In this document: positions 58,301 through 64,000 of the stretch, in pieces
Layout: each line of letters starts with the position of its first letter
Position numbering within the stretch: position 1 is the stretch's first letter
From: Undaria pinnatifida
Taxonomy: Eukaryota; Sar; Phaeophyceae; Laminariales; Alariaceae
Length of the DNA stretch: 64,000 nt
Assembly (NCBI GenBank): GCA_012845835.1
Contig: JABAKD010000027.1
Location: 13,500,487 to 13,564,486 of the forward strand
Direction of reading: 5' to 3'
Notes under the pieces: generated by a model
What the model saw: the letters and a program-made list of their open reading frames with translations, nothing else
What the model was told of the DNA's origin: nothing
The model's database searches: none
Made by a program: the position numbers and the translations under genes

Positions 58301-61300
58301 ATTGCTGCAGTTACACACTTCATGCGACTCGCCGAACACCTCATTGCGCTTCGTGCTTGGTGCAAGCAATGTCTGCCTGGTTGATGAACACACGGCGTGC
58401 TCCGTCCCGGCATAGTAGGGATACGAGGGTCTATGGTCATACGACTACGGCCGTGCACAAACTGAGCCCCCCTTCCCCTCATTGCTTTTATGTTATTTTA
58501 AAATATATATACAAATACGCAGCTGTGATGTCGAGGATTTTGTCGAAACTCGTCTTTGTTTTGGAGTAGTCAAGGCGAGAGATCGCATCGTTGGCTGAGG
58601 CTGAACCCCATGAATTATAGGGCTTTTTGCGGGTCCGGTCGCTGCTCATGGGTCGGGCCGGGTCACCCTGACCCGACCTGGTGACCCGGCCTGACCCGTG
58701 AGATTTCCAAATCCTCCTGACCGGACCCGGCCCGTGATATTTCGAACACCTCTTAACCTGACCCGACTCGAATCCACCGGCGAGACGGCGGGTCGGGTCG
58801 GGTCGTGACCCGTGAGAAGCCCTGATAACTTCCAGTCACGAGGGTGGCAGTATCTACTCTAGCGCCACCTGCAACACGTGTGCGAGATCAACCAACCCGA
58901 CGAAAATGTCGCAGAAAGAGGTGGCACGCGTTGAAATCAAACGAGAACGTTTATTCTGCCACTCCGTAGTCATTGGAGCCTGTCTTGCGACACGATCACT
59001 TCGTGTGGGCTTCTGACGCTTTATTCTATCACCGCCATAGGTCTATGAGCCCTTGTCGTACTACTTTTTAAGGTAGAGCGATTAGTTTATGTCAGCGCAA
59101 CAGCAACAACGACGACAACAACAACACCGCGACAACGGCGACATCAGCAACAACACGATACATGGTACATGCATGAGTCGTTCCGCCCCTCTTGAGCCGC
59201 GATTTTTTGTTTGTACTGACTCCTCCCGCTGCGTACCGTTCGTCGCCGGTTTTCAAATTGTCAGGAGGCATGTCGGCGAACTGTTACGGCGGAAAAACGA
59301 GACCTTTTGAACTACACCACGCCCGAATATCACGCGGCGGCCTTCTTAGTCGCGACCGTCGAAGCCGGGGTGAGGTGTTTAAGGTTTCACGAGTGGAGCC
59401 TTGCTCGCAAGGACCTGAAATCCACGAACAACAAAATGTGCTGCTGGCCTGAATTGAAGCCGTGTACAACTTTTTGGCTGGTCACATGCGCTACTCGCTG
59501 GACTACGTACGTACTGATAGTTGCGTAACTAAAGCAGGGATCGACAGTACCTACCGCTTACATTGGAAATTGCCGGTAACCACAGTGGACGGTAGGTAAT
59601 GAGAAAAATCGCGGCAATATCGTGGTAGAATCAGGTCCCTAATGCCTCCTATTTAAAAGCTAACACATTTTAATGCCACGATTCACATGCAAGCTCGACT
59701 CCACACATGCATACACTGCGACGAGCACGTAACCGGCACATCAGCACATTAATCATGTGTCTTTGGGAGGTTGTAACAGACTTGCATTGGTGTTGCAGAG
59801 AAAAAAAGTGGAAACCCGGGGGTGTTTTTTGACCGTCCCCGACCTTGCGGTACGGTAAATTACATGTTCGGAAGTACGACCAACAGCTTGTTTGCGTATT
59901 TTACTGGTAGGTAAGTGGTCGACCCATAGGAAATACCAATCCTTGAAGTACAGTTGCTCAACAGGTGGTTCCTTCTAACGCGCGACAAAAGCTACGGTGC
60001 GGGGGTGTACTAGCCGTAGTCGTATGACCCTATAGACAAATAGACCCTCGCACCCCTGCACGGATGGGACGGGGCACGTCAGGTGTTCACCGACCAGGCA
60101 GACACCCCGTGCAACAAGCGCGAAGCGCAGTGAGGTTGTTCGGCGAGTCGCAGGAAGAGCGAGCTAGCTGCATCCTACTAAGAACCGCTTGTGATACGCA
60201 TATTCCGGCACCATGTGCGTTCCTTTCTTGCTCACGGATGACAGCTTCGAGTGGTTTACCTTTTTCGCTGGTGTGACCACTGAAGCCACTCTTGGGGGTG
60301 TTTTTGTGATCGACTCGGAGGCACTCGCTCTAGCGGCTACCATTGTGCTTTCGCGGTTTCGATTTCGGGATATACGCCGCCATGGACGTGGTCTGCACGT
60401 TGCCCCGACAAGAAATATTTAAGTCCGTTTTTGAGTGGCCTAATATCAGAAGCGACAATGGGGGGGGGTATATATACCCCCACCCCCTACCGCACCCCTT
60501 GAAATATACCTGGTATATATATGTATATATAATAGTTGGCCTCGGTTGGCACCGACGCTGTAAAACATTATGCGTATATTGGGGTTGGCGTTGGTTGGCA
60601 ACAACGCTGTAAAACATGCCAATCACTGCGTGAGCTAGACAACCAGGGCACCCTTTTTTTTTTTTTTTTTTTGGCGTTCACCGTGATGGTCATCGAGTTA
60701 GATCATATTGTGCGGGGTGGAGAACCCTAATTCCGCACAAGGGGAATGATCGAATGATCGCATCACGTAGTGTGAGCATGGTAAGGCACCCACGAGGCAG
60801 GTACAGAGTAATATCCAATATTGCTGCCTCTGGAGTGGCCACACCAGATAACGAAGTAAATCATTGGCGCTGTCATCCATCAGCAAAAAAGTAGGCACAA
60901 GATGCCGAAGTCCGTCTTACTAGCGGTTCTTGGAAGGATGCAGTTTACCCTTCATGCGACTCGCCGAACACCTCACGGCGCTTCGCGCTTGGTGCAAGCA
61001 AATGGCTGCCTGGTTGGTGAAAACCCGACGTGCTCCGTCCCGGCATAGTAGGGATGCGAGGGCCTATGGCCATACGACTACGGCCATGCACAAACTGAGT
61101 ACACCCCCCCCTACCGTATTTCGATAGACCACGCGCGGCCCAAAAACGAGCGATGGTCAACGACCGTCTGGGGTATATAGCCTGCGTTGCAACCTTCGAA
61201 GCCAACGTGGTCGCAGGTTTTAAAGGTTTCACGAGTACAGCCATAGGAATGGCACAGACTCGGTGGGTGGATGGGCGGGTGGATGGGTGGTTGAGTGTGT

Positions 61301-64000
61301 GGGTGGGTAGGTGGCTGGGTTGTTAGGTGGTTGGGTGGCTAGGTGGATGGGCGAGTAGGTGAGTGAGTGGGAGGGTGGGTAGGTTGTTGAGTGGGTGGGT
61401 GGGTAGATCGTCGCAAAGGAGTCTCGGTGTCCATGGCGTTTGCTGGCGGGAATTTTCGGTTGCCCTGGAGGATAGCAGACTTCACCCATCCAGCCAAACG
61501 AAGCGATGCTGGTCATCGAGCCAGAGGGGTGCGGGAGTGTCTTCGACTCGTACACCTTCGAACTCCGGTGTTTCGGTGCCATGTCCGCGTCGACTGTAAA
61601 TGGCCGGGAAAAGGCTAGAATTTTTTTGGATGTTGTAGCAAAGTACGTTTTCAGAGCACCTGCGGTACTGTTAAGGTTCCCACGTCACGGCGCGAGACCT
61701 GTCAATGACCTCCGGCTTACGCTACAAAGGTTGCGACGGCCGTCGGTTGCCGAACAGCAAAGTGCTTAGGTGACGGGAATAAACTCATTGGTTGGGTGGT
61801 TGGTTGATTTGTTTGCCCGTTGAGTGATCAGCTTCCTCCCCCTCTGGCCCCTACCCCCCCCCCCCCAAACCCCTCCCGGCACGCGCACGCCCCTGATGTA
61901 CTCTGCCCGGTCCTTCCCCCCCCTCTCTCCCCACCGTCCCGCTTCGGTCTCTCTCCCTCGCCGCGCAGGTTAAAGTTCAAGCGGTGCGCAAATTCGTGGC
62001 GGCGGAGGTTAAGATGAATGTTCAAGATCTCGATAAGATCTGCGTCGACGTCGTGGTGAGTCATGTATGGGAGTTGTGCTTGTCGCTGGAAAACGGTGCG
62101 ATGGTCCTTCGCGCGCTTCGAGCAGCCGCTAGTTCCTAATTTTCCCTAGTTCATTGTGCGTCTAAACAGCTTGTCTGGTAAAACTCGTAAACCCGTTCGA
62201 CACTTTGAAAGCGAAAACTGACGGAATAAGCATGACGGTTACAGCGTCGTCGGTCCAGCCGAGATCGTCACGATACCTACCTTATCTAGGGTCACCACCG
62301 TCGCCACCGTGCTTCTTTTTCCCGCTCTTAGAGAAAGTGCGGGCTCGCTGACAACGAGCACGTTGCGAAGGCGTTCCGCATGACTGCTCCAGGCTCGGCG
62401 GACAGGGGACAGAGGAGCGAGGGCAAGAGAAAACAGGTTTTGCCGGCACCTGCGGGAGGCGGGTGCAACAGCGATGGCTCGCCGGCAACGGCTACGGCAA
62501 CGACACGTCTCGGCGTGCCGGAAGGTTCGTCGCCGCTTTTCCGAACCCCTCTTCAGGGGGGTGCGTGTGTGCTTCCATGGTTTTCGGAGGTTGCTTCCTC
62601 TCGTTTGGGCTTGGGTTAACAGCGCGGGGTGACTGCTCTGTTGTTTTTTTCTACTTGTCTGAATGATTGAAAACCCATGGATTTGTTTCGCACAAACCAA
62701 CATTGTGAATCCTTTGGGAGCCGCTCACGCGTTTTGGCCGAAGGCTACTTATATTTTTTTCTTTTGCGGTGGATAGAGGGTTAGACCCCTGTATATAGGA
62801 CGATTAACGCCTATGGGTCTGTGGGTGGGTATATCCTAACGTGTTGACTAGGGACTGAACCAGCACGTACTGACAACCCTTGGCCCCACGCGGTTTTCAG
62901 CTCCTTTCAACCACGCCGACCGGAACGATCGTACGCCGATCCGGGCTCGGAATTTTGTATACCCCATTTTTTCCCACATGTGACCCCACCGCTGCCGACG
63001 GTTTGCGCTACGCCATCCCTTTCTACGCCATCTCTTCCGCGTTTAACCCCCTCCGGCGCGAAAAATCTGGACCTTGAATACCGACCGCTGTCGACTGTTC
63101 GCGCGACGCCCTCCCCCTCTACCCCCTTGCACCCTCCGCACCGCAAAACCTCCAGACGTCCCTTCAGAATTGCCGGAAAAACGCCTTGACTTCTCTAAAG
63201 CGGCACCGGGGTCCTCCGGAGCGCAAGCGGGCTCGGCGGCGGGAACAGCACAGTTAGATCCCGCCGCACCTTTGAAAACGTTCGTGAAACGGATTAGGAC
63301 GCTTGAATCGCCCCTTTACGCGGAGTGGTGTCGTCAGGCTTTAGCCTGAATGGTCGACCTGAGGGGCGGACGGGCGGCGCGGGGCACCGGGGCGGGAGCG
63401 ACGACACGCCCCACATGCGTTAGGATAATCACTATTAAGGCGTGCAAAAGCAGCATTTTTCCCGCGTAGCCCGTTTAGTCCCGAAAAAAAAAACCCCAAA
63501 TCTAACTTGCACTATACAGAGTTTGTCCCCCAAACATGAGTATGCCCCGTTACAGTTTTGGAGGGGTTAAGGTCAAGTTACGTTTTTGTAGAGAGGCATT
63601 TTGGTTGGATTGGGGTGAGGGGCAGACTCTTCGCTGACGAGCGCAGGCTTTCCCCCCAAAACGCCTCCTTGTGTTTTACGCGCACCCACAAGTTGACCGA
63701 GTATCGCATCGGGATGCGATCGCGAACTCATTTTTTTTTTTCTCTTTGTGTCTGTCGCTCCCCAGCGCCGTGTTACTGTATAGGGGGTGGGTAACGGTGT
63801 GGCAAGACGAGCGTACACGAAGAGATAACTCAACGTATCCACAGCATGCTTGGAGTGCGTAGGCGTATATCCATCCTCGCCCAGAGGTGCGACAGGGAGT
63901 GAGATATTTTACGAATGACTTTTTTTAGGAGACTGTATGGGGTGCGATCCTGACCGCGGTGGAAATTCAAGTAAAGGTAGGGCAGGTCTCGCTAGAATTC
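55785..64000. repeat. 8.2 kb direct duplication, copy 2 (runs off the window)
   Basis: Starts at the first base after the N gap, with the same minisatellite unit found at 45694, and continues to the last base of the window (equivalent to 53896). It repeats everything in copy 1: telomere-like tracts at 56337-56361 and 56961-56987, foldback element at about 58619-58823, the 155-bp repeat in three places, the GGT-rich minisatellite at about 61260-61410, and the ORC6 exons. Confidence 0.9.
57690..63349 (+). CDS. ORC6: ORC6-like origin recognition complex subunit 6, 3' five exons (copy 2)
   Basis: Second occurrence of the same five exons: 57690-57830, 59265-59369, 61969-62055, 62332-62560 and 63156-63349 (stop). 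Splice sites and protein motifs are those of copy 1 (RDIEQLAVKFAGG, PEYHAAAFLVATVEAG, PLYAEWCRQALA). Here the first exon has its expected 141 nt and all junctions stay in frame, so this is the better model of the protein. No N-terminal exon can belong to this copy alone, because the copy starts right after the N gap. It may be the same locus assembled twice rather than a second gene. Confidence 0.78.

Overview
This is a 64 kb stretch of nuclear DNA from a eukaryote with a large, repeat-rich genome. There are no operons or densely packed open frames. Coding DNA appears only as short exons with polypyrimidine-AG / GT boundaries, set in long introns full of transposon remnants, microsatellites and long G or C runs. 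A Ty1/copia remnant, (TTG)n and TTAGGG-type tracts, and the large-intron style would fit a stramenopile such as a brown alga, but no feature fixes the species, so that placement is only a guess.

The one protein-coding gene I recognise is the origin recognition complex subunit ORC6, on the + strand. Five consecutive exons lie at 47,611-53,248: the end of cyclin-like domain A, most of domain B, a basic linker, and the C-terminal Y-x-E-W helix followed by a stop codon. A plausible first exon (27 residues, strong start context, GTGAGC donor) lies 35 kb upstream at 12,567-12,647. A weak candidate for the missing N-terminal exon is at about 30,541-30,650. If these belong together, the gene spans over 40 kb and most of the window is its introns.

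The right end is dominated by a direct duplication. 45,694-53,896 recurs at 55,785-64,000, just after a 500-N gap, and carries the same five ORC6 exons. The copies differ mostly by single-base and homopolymer-length indels, and copy 2 begins inside a palindromic GC-rich minisatellite. Unmerged contigs or haplotypes are as likely as a real recent duplication.

Region by region: 0-12 kb is intergenic DNA with TIR elements, a dispersed family rich in G runs, and an array of miniature LTR elements (TRIMs) with primer-binding site, polypurine tract and a tRNA-like B box. 12.5-47.6 kb, probably the first large introns, holds a second TRIM, a tRNA-headed SINE family in two body types, TTAA-flanked foldback elements, many tandem repeats, a tRNA-Ser(CGA) gene at 36,624, a 12 x 18-bp palindromic satellite, a scrambled copia integrase fragment and the GC-rich palindromic minisatellite at 45.2-45.7 kb. 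45.7-53.9 kb is the ORC6 3' half. 53.9-55.3 kb is unassigned sequence up to the gap. 55.8-64 kb is the second copy. Apart from ORC6 and the tRNA, the content is transposon-derived or simple repeat.
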